This document shows positions 8,134 to 15,829 of a stretch of DNA of 64,000 bases, piece by piece; the first letter of the stretch is position 1, and each line of letters opens with the position of its first letter. A model generated the notes under the pieces. The model did no database searches. It worked only from the letters and a program-made list of their open reading frames with translations, and was not told where the DNA came from. The DNA is from a virus. The translations under genes and the position numbers were made by a program. The stretch covers positions 1 through 64,000 of IMG/VR virus record IMGVR_UViG_3300028422_001962, one strand, 5' to 3'.

Positions 8134-8905
8134 TGTCGTTTACCCCTTTCCCAAGAAACAGATTGATAAAATACTGCTGTCCTTTGCCTGTGACCTTTGT
8201 GGTTTTGCTGATGGTGACGTGACCGTCCGAGTGCGTGATGGCGGTCTCTTTGACGCGAAACAGCCCCAGCTCCATGGCGCGCTGCGTCGGGGCGTTGTAG
8301 TCCGTGCCCTGACGTTTGATGAGGTAGCCGTCCTGCCGCAGTTTCTCAAACAGGCGGTTCTGTCCGATTTCGATGCCGTTGCCCTTGAGGATTTTCGCCA
8401 GTTCGCCGATGAGGATTGTACCGTCAGAAACCGATACCGCGTCAGCAAAAATGACCTTCGGCTCATTCTTGGCGGCTTCCAGTTGGAGGTGTTCCTTGGC
8501 GGCTCGCTCTTCTTTAAGGGCTGTCAGCACCTTAATCCAAGCGTCGGGATCGTTCATCATCTCTTCCAGCTTGCTGGGAGTGACATACGCACCATGCCTG
8601 CGGATGGTTGGCAGCACCTCGTGAGTTACCCAGCGTTTGAACTTTTTGGCATCAGGTTTGTCGGAGCGGAGGATGACGCTGTAGAGACCGCTCTCGGTCA
8701 CGGCGTACATTTCACGGGTCTGACCACCTGACACGAATTTGATTCGTGTCAGCTCATCACCGTCCAAACGATCCGCCACCTTGTTCGTGTCTGACAGCCC
8801 AAGCACATCACACACATCCTTGAGCACCCAGAGCGTTTCATCGCCGTGGCGTACTGTCCTTACTTCGTTCCCCTCGTAGGAGAACACGCGCAATTGATTG
8901 TCCAT
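8123..8905 (-). CDS. Phage antirepressor (BRO-N plus KilA-C/ANT domains)
   Basis: 260 residues from the ATG at 8905, preceded by TCAGGAGGCAAATCT. Residues 1-105 are a BRO-N domain (LRVFSYEGNEVRTVRHGDETLWVLKDVCDVLG..., ending HEVLPTIRRHGAYV). Residues 135-255 are the antirepressor C-terminal domain (GTILIGELAKILKGNGIEIG, then LFEKLRQDGYLI). Such proteins antagonise phage repressors or change developmental timing. A conserved leader-RNA structure lies immediately upstream and can sequester its Shine-Dalgarno sequence. Confidence 0.93.
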   Translation of the reverse strand: MDNQLRVFSYEGNEVRTVRHGDETLWVLKDVCDVLGLSDTNKVADRLDGDELTRIKFVSGGQTREMYAVTESGLYSVILRSDKPDAKKFKRWVTHEVLPTIRRHGAYVTPSKLEEMMNDPDAWIKVLTALKEERAAKEHLQLEAAKNEPKVIFADAVSVSDGTILIGELAKILKGNGIEIGQNRLFEKLRQDGYLIKRQGTDYNAPTQRAMELGLFRVKETAITHSDGHVTISKTTKVTGKGQQYFINLFLGKGVNDNDE

Positions 8906-8990
8906 AGATTTGCCTCCTGAAAAATGATTTTTTCGAGAGGCTGTAAACCTCTCACCATCCACAGGACAGCGAGAGGTTACTTGGCAACCG
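8906..8990 (-). promoter_or_regulatory. Leader-RNA element B with SD-sequestering hairpin
   Basis: On the minus strand: CGGTTGCCAA (plus 8981-8990), then a hairpin with CCTCTC/GAGAGG arms (8948-8976) enclosing GCTGTCCTGTGGATGGTGA. A second hairpin (8912-8941) then pairs GCCTC with GAGGC of the antirepressor ribosome site. The 19-nt core and the 10-nt box are identical in element A at 13297-13371, while the arm bases differ compensatorily. Confidence 0.65.
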
Positions 8991-8995
8991 AGCGT

Positions 8996-10990
8996 TTAAT
9001 CTTTTTTATAAAATGGGCAATCATAACCATCGGCACGGAGTAAAAGCCCTTCAGCCCAAGGCGGTGTGCGGCTCATTTGTTCGCAGAGAACTTTGGTTGA
9101 CATTCGGGAGTCGGCTTCAATGACCATTTCATCATGGACGTGCATTACGATGTCGCAGCATCTTTGCGCCTGCATTGCGTAACAGAGGATGTCACGGCTT
9201 GTGGCCTGCACGATGTTTTCCACGAATTTGGGTCCGTAACTTTCGAGCCGTTCCCATTTCTTTGTGCCGCCAATACCTTCATAGGTCACGCAGTCCGAAC
9301 CAAACTGGTTAGAGCCGATGTGCGGCTTCACATAGGACAGCCGTCTGCCCGAAGGCAAGGTTATAAAGAGCATTCCGCTCTGCATGCCGAAGCGGATGCC
9401 ATGGGTTTCTGTGACTGTTCTGTCCCTGACTGCTTTCAAGGCCGCTTTGTCTATGTCCCACCAGAGCCGGACGATATTCGGGTTTGATGCCCGCCACGCC
9501 GTAACGAGCGGCTGCAACTCATCTTCTGAAAGCCCCATCTCCAAAGCGCCCATCGCCTTGAGCGCGCCAACCGAGCCGCCGTAGCCGAGAGCAAGTTCCG
9601 CGATTTTGCCTTTTTGCCGGAGTGGACTGCCTTTGGTGACTTCATCAATAGGGACGTGAAACATCTGACTTGCCGACGCCTCATAAATCTTGCCGTGGGT
9701 GGCAAAAACCTCGTTGCGCCAACGCTCCCCAGCAAGCCAAGCGATGACGCGGGCTTCAATAGCTGAAAAATCAGCAACCACTAATTTCGTGCCGGGCTTC
9801 GGGATGAACGACGTGCGGATTAACTCCGACAACACTTCCGGCACGGAATCGTATAACATTTCCAAAGCGGTAAAATCGCCGCTACGCACCAAAGACCGTG
9901 CCTGCTCAAGGTCGGGCAGATGGTTCTGCGGGAGGTTTTGCATTTGTATAAGCCGCCCAGCCCATCTGCCGGTGCGGTTGGCTCCGTAAAACTGGAACAT
10001 TCCACGGGCGCGCCCATCGGCGCAGACGGCATTCTCCATTGCCTGATACTTCTTGACCGAGGATTTCGCTAACTGCTGCCTAAGTGACAATGCCTTGCCG
10101 AGCGGTTCCGGGGCTGTTTTTAATAATTCCGCAACCATCTTCTTGCCGAGGGTGTCTGTTTCAAGCCCGTTGTCGGAGAGCCATTGCTTCATCTGAACCA
10201 CAGAGTTCGGATTTTCGAGTTCAGTGATTTCCTTCATGAGCCGTGTGAGTTCTGCCTTGGAGCGGGAATCGGCGGCGATAGCGTTTCTGACGAGTGTCAT
10301 ATCAACCAAAACGCCACGGTCGTTTATTTCCTGGTCGAGGGCATACTCATCCCAAAGGTTATCCGGCACGGGGAAATTAGCGAGCCGCTCCTGTATGGAC
10401 ATTTCGGCTTCCACGTCACGGCGGTTATATGCAATAAACGACGCCCATTTTTCGGGAGCGTGTTCGGGGAGATTCCGTGTCCGCTGGCTGTTGGTGGCTG
10501 TGGCGGTACACGGCTTGCAGAAGTAGCGGATGAGTTCCTTGCCTTCAGTCAGCTTCTGCTTCTCCAAACCCAAGACCGCTCCCGCGCCTTCAAGGGAAAG
10601 GGGTAAGCCCATATACGCCGACCAGACCATGCTGCACCGCCACGATTCGGGATTCAGATATTTCGCCTTGCCGAGATGCTGGGACGAGAAGTGGTTGTCG
10701 GCAAAGGGGTGAAGCCTTATGCCCATACCTGATAAGAAGCGTGATAAGCAGACCCGCTCGAAGTTGGCGTTGAAAGCCCATTTCTGCACGGTGTCATCGG
10801 ACAGGGCATCGAGGATATTTGCCGGAATACTCTCCCCATCGGCGAGAGAAATAACCTGAACCTTACCGCCGTCCACGGAGTAACCAAACAGCAGAATCTC
10901 AAAGTCCAGCGACTCGGCGTATTTATATACGCCGCATTTACTGAGGTCGGTGCTGCTGTAGGTTTCAATATCAATGCTAAGTGTCTTCAT
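8996..10990 (-). CDS. Phage family A DNA polymerase
   Basis: 664 residues from the ATG at 10990 (GGAGGGCTT just upstream). The N-terminal 3'-5' exonuclease has ExoI LSIDIETYSSTDL (D6, E8), ExoII NANFERVCL and ExoIII YNRRDVEAEM. The polymerase part has motif A VADFSAIEARVIAW, the O-helix-like RQKGKIAELALGYGG, and motif C MHVHDEMVIE. It replicates phage DNA; the exonuclease implies proofreading. A 5'-nuclease domain is absent, as in other phage enzymes of this type. It follows the DUF2815 gene by 65 bp. Confidence 0.96.
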   Translation of the reverse strand: MKTLSIDIETYSSTDLSKCGVYKYAESLDFEILLFGYSVDGGKVQVISLADGESIPANILDALSDDTVQKWAFNANFERVCLSRFLSGMGIRLHPFADNHFSSQHLGKAKYLNPESWRCSMVWSAYMGLPLSLEGAGAVLGLEKQKLTEGKELIRYFCKPCTATATNSQRTRNLPEHAPEKWASFIAYNRRDVEAEMSIQERLANFPVPDNLWDEYALDQEINDRGVLVDMTLVRNAIAADSRSKAELTRLMKEITELENPNSVVQMKQWLSDNGLETDTLGKKMVAELLKTAPEPLGKALSLRQQLAKSSVKKYQAMENAVCADGRARGMFQFYGANRTGRWAGRLIQMQNLPQNHLPDLEQARSLVRSGDFTALEMLYDSVPEVLSELIRTSFIPKPGTKLVVADFSAIEARVIAWLAGERWRNEVFATHGKIYEASASQMFHVPIDEVTKGSPLRQKGKIAELALGYGGSVGALKAMGALEMGLSEDELQPLVTAWRASNPNIVRLWWDIDKAALKAVRDRTVTETHGIRFGMQSGMLFITLPSGRRLSYVKPHIGSNQFGSDCVTYEGIGGTKKWERLESYGPKFVENIVQATSRDILCYAMQAQRCCDIVMHVHDEMVIEADSRMSTKVLCEQMSRTPPWAEGLLLRADGYDCPFYKKD

Positions 10991-11055
10991 AAGCCCTCCA
11001 TAATACGGAAGGACGGCAAGTTTCCTCACCGCCCTCCGCAGTCTGTGTAATCAGG

Positions 11056-11652
11056 TTAGCTGAGGAAGTCTTCATCGTCGTCGGTGGCGAAGTCGTCCTC
11101 GGCTCTGGGCTTCCCGCCGAGCGGATCGCCGTCGCGCAGCTTTTGAATGTTGTTCAGCCCGCAAGCGATACCCTTATTGCCGTTTGAGTTAAAAGCGTAA
11201 AAATTTACGCTGGCGCGGGCATAAACACCGCTATAAATCTCGGAGCGAACTGTGATGGGCTGCGGCTCCTGCTGGTTATCCACGATGCCCGGTGCTGTGC
11301 CGGAGTTGGCGTTCACGAAGTAGCTGTTCGCGTAGGCTTCGTCGTCAGGGCGTTCTGTGTCCCCGTCGCGCAGCGGGGTCTTGAGGACTGCGAGCGCAGG
11401 CACAGTCTTGCCGTTGCCTTTCAGTTTGGTCTCGCCCTCGCGGTATGCCGCCTCAATAGCAGCCTTAATCTTGGCGATGGTACGGGTGTCACTTTTCGGG
11501 ATAATGAGGCTGACTGAGTATTTCGGCGTGCCGCCGTTGATGGACTTCGGTTCCCACAGATTGGCGTAGGAGAGTCTTACTTCGCCCGTGATAACCTTTG
11601 TGGGGTTAGGGGCGGGATTCAGGTCTTTGCGGTTCATTGTCTGATTAGCCAT
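11056..11652 (-). CDS. DUF2815 phage protein, probable single-strand DNA binding
   Basis: 198 residues, start at 11652 after GGAGGTAAAAGACA. It matches the DUF2815 pattern: TGEVRLSYANLWEPKS near the start, YSVSLIIPKSDTRT, YANSYFVNANSG and YSGVYARASVNFYAFN, ending in an acidic tail (DDFATDDDEDFLS). Acidic C-termini are typical of SSB proteins, and DUF2815 genes sit between DUF2800 and DNA polymerase in many phages exactly as here. The SSB role is inferred from context and tail chemistry. Confidence 0.85.
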   Translation of the reverse strand: MANQTMNRKDLNPAPNPTKVITGEVRLSYANLWEPKSINGGTPKYSVSLIIPKSDTRTIAKIKAAIEAAYREGETKLKGNGKTVPALAVLKTPLRDGDTERPDDEAYANSYFVNANSGTAPGIVDNQQEPQPITVRSEIYSGVYARASVNFYAFNSNGNKGIACGLNNIQKLRDGDPLGGKPRAEDDFATDDDEDFLS

Positions 11653-12778
11653 TGTCTTTTACCTCCATAAAATCGTCTTTAGCAGTATTGATTGCCGGAC
11701 GTTTGTCGCCCTCCGGCACGAGCGTTGGCTTGCCTTGCGGCTTCTCGACCAGTCCGCCGAGTAATTCGGAGAATCGGGCTTTGCCGAGTGCCTTTTCCAT
11801 TGCGGTGATGCCCATCACCTTGTGTTCGTAAGGGTCGTAACCCGCTGACTGTACCGTCTTTGCGACGGCGTCCTCGTTGGCATACCTGCGGTTGCTCTTG
11901 CCCTCGACAACCTTCCAACCGAACCACCGCTTACCGCCAAGAGCGGCTTGCAGGGCATAGTCCTTGATGTCGGAAGCCCAAGAGATAAGGGCGTCGATTT
12001 TGCCGAGGATGGATTCAATTTCATCGTCCTCCAACAGGGGCGGGCGGTTGAATTCCAGTTTTGCGAGTTCCATATTCCGTTCGGCGCGTTTTCTGCATTC
12101 GTACTTCGCCTTGCAGAACTGGCACCAGTCGCCGCAGTTGTACTCGCCGCCGCCTGAGTAGGCGATTTCGGCGGTGGGTTTTAAGACTTCCTCCGCCCAC
12201 TGGTACAGACTTTCTTTGAAAACCGTGTGAGTGCTGACGTTGTCACGACGGGGCTGATAGATGGTCATTGAGACCACATCGATGTCATAGATGCCGTCGA
12301 ATAACTCCAGCGCGCCCAAGGCATACAGCTTCATTTGTGGGTTGTCGACTGCGTCGACGAGTACCCCTTGCCCGTGCTTGTAGTCAACTATGTGGAGCGT
12401 GCCGTCCGCAATAATCACGCAGTCGCCGGTACCGAAGCCGCCCTCCACATATTTGGAGAAGTCGAGCCGCTGCTCTATAAGAACCACGGGATCGGCGCAG
12501 GTCTGCTTTGCCGTCTCCACCAGTTCAAGGATATAGGCGGCATAACCTGTGGCACATTCGTCCATCTCCTCTGAGTAGCGGGTCAGGATTGAGGACGGGT
12601 CTTTCGCCTTAATGCCGAGCGCTGTTTTCAGCTTATACTCGCCAAGGGTATGGGCTTCTGTGCCTTCAACGGCATAGTCGCTGCCTTTATCCTCGTACTG
12701 CTCGCAGAGCCTTGCCGATGGAGGGCAATTTAACCACCTATGGCTTGAGGAAGCTGAGAGGAGAGCGTGTTTACCCAT
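11645..12778 (-). CDS. DUF2800 family, RecB/Cas4-like nuclease
   Basis: 377 residues from the ATG at 12778, with GGAGGGCGAAG upstream. MGKHALLSASSSHRWLNCPPS is the characteristic start of DUF2800. GTGDCVIIADGTLHIVDYKHGQG carries the D...DxK core of a PD-(D/E)XK fold. A cysteine group (CGDWCQFCKAKYECRKRA) resembles the C-terminal Fe-S cysteines of Cas4/AddB-type nucleases, to which an earlier Cys could contribute. It is probably a recombination exonuclease acting with the DUF2815 protein. It overlaps both neighbours by 8 bp. Confidence 0.85.
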   Translation of the reverse strand: MGKHALLSASSSHRWLNCPPSARLCEQYEDKGSDYAVEGTEAHTLGEYKLKTALGIKAKDPSSILTRYSEEMDECATGYAAYILELVETAKQTCADPVVLIEQRLDFSKYVEGGFGTGDCVIIADGTLHIVDYKHGQGVLVDAVDNPQMKLYALGALELFDGIYDIDVVSMTIYQPRRDNVSTHTVFKESLYQWAEEVLKPTAEIAYSGGGEYNCGDWCQFCKAKYECRKRAERNMELAKLEFNRPPLLEDDEIESILGKIDALISWASDIKDYALQAALGGKRWFGWKVVEGKSNRRYANEDAVAKTVQSAGYDPYEHKVMGITAMEKALGKARFSELLGGLVEKPQGKPTLVPEGDKRPAINTAKDDFMEVKDNG

Positions 12779-13130
12779 CTTCGCCCTCCCCAAGCCCGAT
12801 GGTGGCGGCTTCCCCAAGCAGGGTCTCAAACTCCGCAGGGTTAATCTCCGAAAGCTTTGTCGCACCGTGCTTTAGGAGCAGTTCCCGCACATCGGCGGTG
12901 TGGCCGCTTCGGGATTTTTCTGCGAGAACTGCCCGCACCTGCTCCAGCGTGACAGGCTTTGTCTTTGCCTTGGCCTCGGATTTTGCAGATGGCGTCGACA
13001 CTTTTGCCTCAGTGTCCGCATTACCGTTTCCGCTGAATAATGCCGTCAAGCTGTCAGCCACCGCAGTCAGCGACTGTGCGGCATTTCGCAACTCACCGAT
13101 GCAGAGGTCGAGTTCACTCATCTTGCTCAT
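12771..13130 (-). CDS. Small conserved phage protein ('rrp5-like' annotation class)
   Basis: 119 residues, start at 13130 after GGAGGAAACCAAG. The N-terminal helix (IGELRNAAQSLTAVADSLTA) is followed by a low-complexity linker rich in Ala, Lys and Thr. A C-terminal helical part (TLEQVRAVLAEKSRSGHTAD, then VRELLLKHGATKLSEI) has a SAP/HeH-like look. Similar phage proteins are often labelled 'rRNA biogenesis protein rrp5' by automatic pipelines without evidence. A DNA-binding helper of the recombination genes downstream is plausible but unproven. Confidence 0.65.
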   Translation of the reverse strand: MSKMSELDLCIGELRNAAQSLTAVADSLTALFSGNGNADTEAKVSTPSAKSEAKAKTKPVTLEQVRAVLAEKSRSGHTADVRELLLKHGATKLSEINPAEFETLLGEAATIGLGEGEDG

Positions 13131-13296
13131 CTTGGTTTCCTCCTTCCCCGGTTGTCTCGTCCCGCTTTTGAAGCGCGAGCAGCTTCTTGGCGAGGCGCTT
13201 GGACACGATGCTTATCGCCGTCAGGATACCTGCGAGTTCTTCGTTAAGGTCGTCGTCGCGCAAGTCTGTGTCCGTGTTTTTTGCCTTTGTTTCCAT
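13114..13296 (-). CDS. Small acidic phage protein
   Basis: 60 residues, start at 13296 with CGGAGGTAGACCA. Its middle is one amphipathic helix (ELAGILTAISIVSKRLAKKL) between charged tails. No family recognised. The stop overlaps the next start by 17 bp, and the ribosome site is sequestered by leader element A, so its translation may be controlled. It is the first gene of the early replication operon after the sigma-like gene. Confidence 0.55.
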   Translation of the reverse strand: METKAKNTDTDLRDDDLNEELAGILTAISIVSKRLAKKLLALQKRDETTGEGGNQDEQDE

Positions 13297-13371
13297 TGGT
13301 CTACCTCCGTTTCTGAGGGAGGTTTGCTCCCCTCACCATCCACAGGACAGCAAGGGGAGGTTTGGCAACCG
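13297..13371 (-). promoter_or_regulatory. Leader-RNA element A with SD-sequestering hairpin
   Basis: On the minus strand: CGGTTGCCAA (plus 13362-13371), then a hairpin with CTCCCC/GGGGAG arms (13327-13359) enclosing the core GCTGTCCTGTGGATGGTGA. A second helix pairs ACCTCC (13318-13323) with GGAGGT (13303-13308), the ribosome site of the 13296 gene. The core can fold further as GUCC-UGU-GGAU. The same order and core occur in element B. Confidence 0.65.
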
Positions 13372-13387
13372 GGGATTGGGCGTTTTT

Positions 13388-13849
13388 TTATTTCACACCC
13401 ATAATGCTGCGCAGTTTTTCAATGACCTTCTGTTTGCGTTTGCCTACCGCTTGATGCGAGATGCCGACTTCGGAGGCGTAGTCCCGTTCGGTGCGGTCGT
13501 TATAAAAGAGCGCACTGATGAGCGATCTTTCGTCCGGGTCTAAATCATCAAGGGCATCCACAAGCTGTTCGAGAAGCAGCTTGTCCGCCACCAGTTCTGC
13601 CAAATCCACTGAATCGGCGACTTCGTAGCCTTCATCATTGAACTTGTCGAGGGAGAGGATGCTGCCCTCACGGGACTTTTCGCAGGTGCGGCAGTCCTTG
13701 GTGCAGCGGAAGCCGTTCTCATCACGGCATCTTTTAGCGCGTTCCTTGCGCTTGTGTTCCGCCCAGAGTGGGCGTTTGTAGGCTCTGTAAACTTCTTCCG
13801 TGACGGGGATTTGCTCGCTGTCAATTTCGATAAAGCATTGATTTTCCAT
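13388..13849 (-). CDS. Phage sigma-70-like transcription factor
   Basis: 153 residues, start at 13849 after AAGGAGTCGAAC. The N-terminus contains a cysteine cluster (RCTKDCRTCEKSREGS) after a basic stretch. The C-terminus is a region-4 HTH (LDDLDPDERSLISALFYNDR, then DYASEVGISHQAVGKRKQKV). This architecture recurs in the 173-residue protein at 40709-41230, which has the same layout (CDMDCCTCRFRKGG then LDKLDPDGRRICELLL). It probably directs early phage transcription. It is preceded by a strong terminator and a 7-bp-arm hairpin in its leader (13877-13897). Confidence 0.8.
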   Translation of the reverse strand: MENQCFIEIDSEQIPVTEEVYRAYKRPLWAEHKRKERAKRCRDENGFRCTKDCRTCEKSREGSILSLDKFNDEGYEVADSVDLAELVADKLLLEQLVDALDDLDPDERSLISALFYNDRTERDYASEVGISHQAVGKRKQKVIEKLRSIMGVK

Positions 13850-13977
13850 GTTCGACTCCTTAGAAATTTAGATTTTTGTTGCTCTCATGAGCAGTGAGAG
13901 CGGGTTAGTACGACCACCAAAAAGGCGGCCGGGCGAGAGTGTACATTGGCACGGCGTGCCTCCTTGGGGTGGGGGAA

Positions 13978-14028
13978 ACAAAAAAACGACCGCGAGAACA
14001 GCCCCTTTGGGACTGTCCGCACGGTCGT
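13978..14028 (-). terminator. Strong rho-independent terminator
   Basis: On the minus strand a long stem (ACGACCG... with ...CGGTCGT outer arms, CGGACAGTCCC with GGGCTGTTC inner, AAAG loop; plus 13986-14028) is followed by seven T's. It separates the small genes at 14060-14516 from the sigma-like gene, so the sigma operon needs its own promoter or antitermination. Confidence 0.85.
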
Positions 14029-14059
14029 CTAAGCAATCTGGCGGTGAACTTTTTGATTT

Positions 14060-14257
14060 TTAGCTCAGCAGGCTATCCTGTGATGGAATCACGATGGCTT
14101 CAGGCGGGCTATCTCCCGCTTTATACCTCAATGTACATCCTTCTTTTGGGAGAGGGGTCTGCCGGATGTTTTTGCCGTCAATTGTAGTAATTGTGTAGGT
14201 ACAGACATCCAATGTGCCGTACAGTTTGCCTTTCGGCGTTCGGATTTCTTTCGTCAT
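14060..14257 (-). CDS. Small hypothetical phage protein
   Basis: 65 residues from the ATG at 14257, which has AAAGGAAGTTGTTT upstream; the longer frame to 14314 is unsupported. Sequence: TKEIRTPKGKLYGTLDVCTY, then a beta-rich ITTIDGKNIRQTPLP and GCTLRYKAGDSPPEAI. No family recognised. It lies between the Com-like gene and the terminator, so it belongs to the first transcript from the operator-controlled early promoter. Confidence 0.55.
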   Translation of the reverse strand: MTKEIRTPKGKLYGTLDVCTYTITTIDGKNIRQTPLPKEGCTLRYKAGDSPPEAIVIPSQDSLLS

Positions 14258-14360
14258 AAACAACTTCCTTTCTATAAAAACAGCCGGATGCATCACGATT
14301 AACTCGTAACACATCCGGCCATTTGGTCACTCACATTCGGTGCCGTTGCTCGGTATGGTT

Positions 14361-14516
14361 TTAAACTGCGTTCTTTTTGGGTGAAGAGTTCGAATTTCGC
14401 TCTATAGATACGATGTTGCGGCAGTGAATACATTTGATTTTTATAGTCGTGCGCCCCTGCCATTCGAGGTCAAAAATTCGTTTTTTGCAGTTAGGACATT
14501 TGACCGTCTCTTGCAT
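14361..14516 (-). CDS. Com-like zinc-finger protein (51 aa)
   Basis: Too short for usual ORF thresholds. ATG at 14516 with a perfect AGGAGGTAAAT site, stop TAA at 14361-14363. Two CxxC pairs (KCPNCKKRI and KCIHCRNIV, Cys7/10 and Cys29/32) spaced 18 residues apart form a zinc ribbon as in phage Mu Com. Mu Com binds a hairpin in mom mRNA and frees its ribosome site. Here it is the first gene after the early operator, upstream of leader-RNA elements A and B that sequester ribosome sites, and the same phage block encodes methyltransferases. The functional link to those elements is inference. Confidence 0.75.
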   Translation of the reverse strand: MQETVKCPNCKKRIFDLEWQGRTTIKIKCIHCRNIVSIERNSNSSPKKNAV

Positions 14517-14545
14517 ATTTACCTCCTTTCACGCAAAATAGCAAA

Positions 14546-14573
14546 TTAGCTAATATGCGAAGTTATTAGCTAA
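14546..14573 (-). promoter_or_regulatory. Operator 2: palindrome controlling the phage early genes
   Basis: Perfect 10-bp inverted repeat TTAGCTAATA / TATTAGCTAA with an 8-bp spacer, 30 bp upstream of the Com-like start. Its left part shares GCAAATT(A/C)GCT(A/G)ATATGC with operator 1 (16 of 18 positions), pointing to the same XRE repressor. No strong consensus promoter is seen, as expected for a repressed or activated early promoter. Confidence 0.65.
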
Positions 14574-14595
14574 AAAAATACAGTCTCCTTTGTTG

Positions 14596-15306
14596 TTATT
14601 CGCGCAAATAATAGCCTCGCTCGCCGAGACGAATTTCTACGGACTGCTTAGAGACCTGAAAGAAGTTCGCTAAGCTGTTAACGACTGCACGATGCAGATA
14701 CCACCCCCCGCAAGTGCCAGCTTTATGCGAATGCTCCTCAATATATCGAGTTGTCATTTCATCAAACTGTTCAGGCGGCATAAGGATGCGCGGAGCGATG
14801 CCTCTTGCCTGCCACTCCATCCAGTCCTCGTCAGACCAGTTCGCCTTGTTGGATTCATTATATGCCGCAAAATCACTTCGAATTTTTACCGTCGTTTTAG
14901 GGTCGACTACAGAAATTGCAATATGATAGTCGCGATGTTTATGCCAATGAAAAGCTTCGTGAGCGATTGTGTTGTTCTTACACCCCTCGTTGCGATTGGC
15001 GATGGTATCAGGGTCGATAATCATCGTTCCATACCGTGCTTTTACCATTTTGTACGAACCATCGTCTTTGTCATAAATCTCGGTCAGACCGCTTGTAAAA
15101 CACATTTGACCGAGAACACTAAAATCCTCGGTTAGCCGTTTCTCGACAACGCGCAATCCCATGCGATGGCGGGCAACATACAGGATTGGCACCGCCATTG
15201 GGCGTATCAAAGCTTCCGGATAATACTTTTTCAGAAACTCCAAAGCTTCTTTATCAAATTCATCCCGACAGATGTGCGGAGCATTTGACGCAAGTAGCAC
15301 AGACAT
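14596..15306 (-). CDS. ImmA/IrrE-like metallopeptidase (phage anti-repressor protease)
   Basis: 236 residues from the ATG at 15306 (GGGAGGGATTAT upstream). The zinc-protease motif HEAFH is at 116-120 (H116, E117, H120), preceded by GTMIIDPDTIANRNEG, the usual beta strand before the catalytic helix. The C-terminal third ends in a winged-helix-like part (VNSLANFFQVSKQSVEIRLG). In ICEBs1 and phi105 this family cleaves the XRE immunity repressor after DNA damage. The repressor gene lies 16 bp upstream, so the pair is very probably the lysogeny switch. Confidence 0.88.
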   Translation of the reverse strand: MSVLLASNAPHICRDEFDKEALEFLKKYYPEALIRPMAVPILYVARHRMGLRVVEKRLTEDFSVLGQMCFTSGLTEIYDKDDGSYKMVKARYGTMIIDPDTIANRNEGCKNNTIAHEAFHWHKHRDYHIAISVVDPKTTVKIRSDFAAYNESNKANWSDEDWMEWQARGIAPRILMPPEQFDEMTTRYIEEHSHKAGTCGGWYLHRAVVNSLANFFQVSKQSVEIRLGERGYYLRE

Positions 15307-15322
15307 ATAATCCCTCCCAAAC

Positions 15323-15715
15323 CTATGGTTGTTTATCTTCCTTACTGATGTCGTCAAGTACCTTTTTCCAAAAGTCGTCGCCAAGATTTTTCTCATTTGC
15401 ACGGCGCAGAGCCTTTCGGACGTGGGGTAATTGTGTGGACATCAAATATTCGGGCAAATCAGGAGCCGCGGTATCCCTTTCTCGCCCCGCAAGGTCGAGC
15501 ATCTCTTCTTTTTCATCGGGCGTAAGTTGTAAAACAACTGCAATTTTTTCGAGAATCTGCATTTCTGGCGGGTTTCGCCTGCCTTTGACGATATCCGATA
15601 GGTACGACGCCGTCATGCCCATTGCATCGGCAATGTCCTTTAGTTTGATATCTTCGCCACCGATGCCACGACCTTTTCTCTTGTTGTCGATATATGCGCC
15701 AAATTCTCCTGCCAT
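15323..15715 (-). CDS. XRE-family phage repressor
   Basis: 130 residues. An N-terminal Cro/CI HTH (residues 20-65: IKLKDIADAMGMTASYLSDI, VKGRRNPPEMQILEKIA) is followed by a short helical C-terminal domain (LPHVRKALRRANEKNLGDDF). The start at 15715 has AAGGAGAAAGGCT. It has its own consensus promoter and a perfect operator palindrome just downstream of the -10, so it is probably autoregulated. It pairs with the ImmA-like gene. A similar pair (about the same lengths and ending) occurs at 62986-63981. Confidence 0.9.
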   Translation of the reverse strand: MAGEFGAYIDNKRKGRGIGGEDIKLKDIADAMGMTASYLSDIVKGRRNPPEMQILEKIAVVLQLTPDEKEEMLDLAGRERDTAAPDLPEYLMSTQLPHVRKALRRANEKNLGDDFWKKVLDDISKEDKQP

Positions 15716-15754
15716 AGCCTTTCTCCTTTCCGCTTACGGCATCGTTGCCGTACA

Positions 15755-15811
15755 GCATATCAGCAAATTCGCTGATATGCGTATTATATCATGTGCTGAA
15801 AAAGATGTCAA
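15755..15811 (-). promoter_or_regulatory. Repressor promoter with operator 1
   Basis: Minus strand: TTGACA (plus 15806-15811), a 17-bp spacer, TATAAT (15783-15788), then the perfect inverted repeat GCATATCAGC / GCTGATATGC (15755-15780, 6-bp centre). The palindrome covers the expected transcription start, suited to autorepression. The IS30 element lies just upstream of the -35 and has not destroyed the promoter. Confidence 0.9.
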
Positions 15812-15813
15812 GT

Positions 15814-15829
15814 CATATTTTGATTGTAC
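15814..15829 (+). repeat. Left 16-bp direct repeat (IS target duplication)
   Basis: CATATTTTGATTGTAC, identical to 17744-17759. The two copies sit exactly outside the inverted ends of the IS30 element, so they are read as the target-site duplication. Confidence 0.75.

Noticed and set aside
7802-8731. 309-codon plus-strand frame
   Set aside because: Antisense to the antirepressor and membrane protein genes, which have clear domains and ribosome sites.
12771-13130. rRNA biogenesis protein Rrp5
   Set aside because: The name circulates in automatic phage annotation; the sequence has no S1 or HAT repeats.
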